Shown here: positions 63,237 to 64,000 of the stretch, one piece after another
How positions within the stretch are numbered: position 1 is the stretch's first letter
Layout of the letters: each line of letters begins with the position of its first letter
Origin: Bacteroidales bacterium
GTDB lineage: Bacteria; Bacteroidota; Bacteroidia; Bacteroidales; UBA932
Reading direction: 5' to 3'
NCBI GenBank assembly: GCA_017443025.1
Contig: JAFSPG010000018.1
Coordinates: 1-64,000, forward strand
DNA length: 64,000 nucleotides
Translations under genes and position numbers: made by a program
The notes under the pieces: model-generated
Database searches by the model: none
The model's input: the letters and a program-made list of their open reading frames with translations, nothing else
What the model was told of the DNA's origin: nothing

Positions 63237-63836
63237 ATGATAAGAAATATCCTTTTGACCTTTGTTGTCATTGCAATAGCCGGATGCGGACGCGGCGGCG
63301 GATGGACGCAGGCGGAGAAGGAACTCATCAATGGCTCCGACTCGGTTATGTACGTTACTACGATTACCGCCGACAGCGCCATCCTGCGCACTCCCAGTAT
63401 AGATTTAAGTCCTGATGCCCTGAAGTCTGCGGAGCTTGAAACTCTTATGGCTAAAATGCTCCGTACCGTAACGGACCCTTCTCAGGACGGCGTGGGAATT
63501 GCCGCGCCTCAGGTGGGTATTAACCGCCGCATTGTCTGCGTACAACGCTTCGACAAGGAGGGAGAGCCTTTCGAATGCTACCCCAATATCCGCATCGACA
63601 GCCTCATGGGAGAGATTAAAGTCGGCCCTGAAGGTTGCCTGTCGGTCCCGGGCAAGCGAGGGCTTGTACCTCGCTACAGCCGTATAAAAATCAGCTATGT
63701 TTCCACACCTGACGGGGAAGCCCGCAATGAAGAGATTGAAGGGTTCACCGCAGTTATTTTCCAGCACGAGTGCGACCACCTGGACGGCATTCTCTATACC
63801 GACCGCGCCGACACCGTCTTCGTATCGAAGAGATAA
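63237..63836 (+). CDS. def: Lipoprotein-type peptide deformylase
   Basis: 199 aa from ATG 63237; a TTG nine bases upstream is the only alternative. The three deformylase motifs are complete: GVGIAAPQVG (~86), EGCLS (132-136) and HECDH (177-181), giving the Cys-His-His metal site and catalytic Glu. Unlike ordinary cytoplasmic Def, the N-terminus IRNILLTFVVIAIAGCGRGG is a lipoprotein signal with a consensus lipobox, so the enzyme should be exported and lipid-anchored. An exported deformylase cannot act on nascent chains; it might act on formylated peptides outside the cytoplasm. Whether a second, cytoplasmic Def exists elsewhere cannot be seen here. Confidence 0.88.
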   Translation: MIRNILLTFVVIAIAGCGRGGGWTQAEKELINGSDSVMYVTTITADSAILRTPSIDLSPDALKSAELETLMAKMLRTVTDPSQDGVGIAAPQVGINRRIVCVQRFDKEGEPFECYPNIRIDSLMGEIKVGPEGCLSVPGKRGLVPRYSRIKISYVSTPDGEARNEEIEGFTAVIFQHECDHLDGILYTDRADTVFVSKR

Positions 63837-63847
63837 ACTTGTTTTGA

Positions 63848-64000
63848 ATGAAAAAGACTGCCGCCAAAGACTGGTTTTCCTTCTTTGCTCCAAGGTTTCT
63901 GTGCCTCACACTGGCCTTGGGCTTCATCATAAGGATTATCCTGATTCTCCACCCGATGACTGTCGTGGACTGGGGCCTTGCCGACTGGCTTAAAATTTTC
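63848..64000 (+). CDS. Membrane protein, N-terminus only (cut by window edge)
   Basis: Starts 11 nt after def: a short charged N-terminus, one transmembrane segment (FLCLTLALGFIIRIILIL) and TVVDWGLADWLKIF. Only 51 residues are visible. The start recalls polytopic anchors of LTA-synthase-like sulfatases or GT-C transferases, but this is too short to decide. It may be co-transcribed with def. Confidence 0.55.
   Translation, partial: MKKTAAKDWFSFFAPRFLCLTLALGFIIRIILILHPMTVVDWGLADWLKIF

Noticed and set aside
63149-63391. Upstream extension of the NahK-like kinase
   Set aside because: It runs through the promoters and into the deformylase signal peptide; family sequence begins at 63148.
1-64000. 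CRISPR arrays, riboswitches and rRNA genes
   Set aside because: I saw no regularly spaced repeat-spacer array, no recognisable riboswitch core and no rRNA sequence; the tandem repeats found have 12- or 20-nt units without spacers.

Overview
The window looks like a chromosome segment of a GC-moderate member of the Bacteroidales. Three things point there: paired SusC/SusD outer-membrane proteins, many lipoproteins with BACON-type domains, and repeated TAnnTTTG -7 promoter boxes with almost no Shine-Dalgarno sequences. A gut Rikenellaceae/Alistipes-like or uncultured 'Cryptobacteroides'-like genome would fit, but the species cannot be fixed from sequence reading alone.

Layout. 1-1750: the 3' part of an AlbA/Schlafen-type regulator and a decayed nucleotidyltransferase (MNT/HepT-like) remnant. 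1867-9851: housekeeping genes lysS, a SpoU/TrmH rRNA methyltransferase, aroE, an outer-membrane protein, ssb, purA and a GH29 fucosidase. 10031-27543: one continuous division and cell-wall (dcw) operon, mraZ-rsmH-ftsL-ftsI-murE-mraY-murD-ftsW-murG-murC-ftsQ-ftsA-ftsZ, running on into gltX and truB. 27552-27668: a structured element with 22-bp terminal inverted repeats. 27685-31601: an HprK-like P-loop protein, a secreted non-specific nuclease lipoprotein and a CorC/CNNM-type transporter. 31732-41616: a SusD/SusC pair, a divergent BACON surface lipoprotein, a beta-barrel protein and a PCMD lipoprotein. 41645-44786: glycerol-1-phosphate dehydrogenase, serB and rpiB. 44836-48458: tRNA-Ser(CGA) followed by a decayed mobile island holding a DUF1016 nuclease pseudogene, a frameshifted membrane protein gene, a second AlbA-type regulator and the C-terminal stub of a tyrosine integrase, bracketed by imperfect 32-33-nt direct repeats. 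48562-63148: a carbohydrate region with a GH127/146-like enzyme and GT-C-like membrane protein on the plus strand, then an apparent eight-gene minus-strand operon (NahK-like kinase, CBM9-like protein, acyl-ACP thioesterase, GH2-GH28 fusion, mannonate oxidoreductase, mannonate dehydratase, GH2, FAD oxidoreductase). 63237-64000: a lipoprotein-type peptide deformylase and the start of a membrane protein.

How the genes work together. The dcw cluster forms a morphogenesis operon whose promoter carries 10-nt-spaced GTGGA repeats, expected to be the MraZ operator. The right-hand operon looks like a pectin/hexuronate locus: the GH2-GH28 fusion and GH2 enzyme would release galacturonic/glucuronic-type sugars, and the SDR oxidoreductase and UxuA would take them through mannonate.

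The most unusual signal is a repeated, hairpin-forming sequence inserted in frame, in opposite orientations, inside two RNA-modification genes (the SpoU methyltransferase and truB). The two copies share a 49-nt core whose only differences lie in a 3-nt hairpin loop, and a structurally similar element sits directly downstream of truB.
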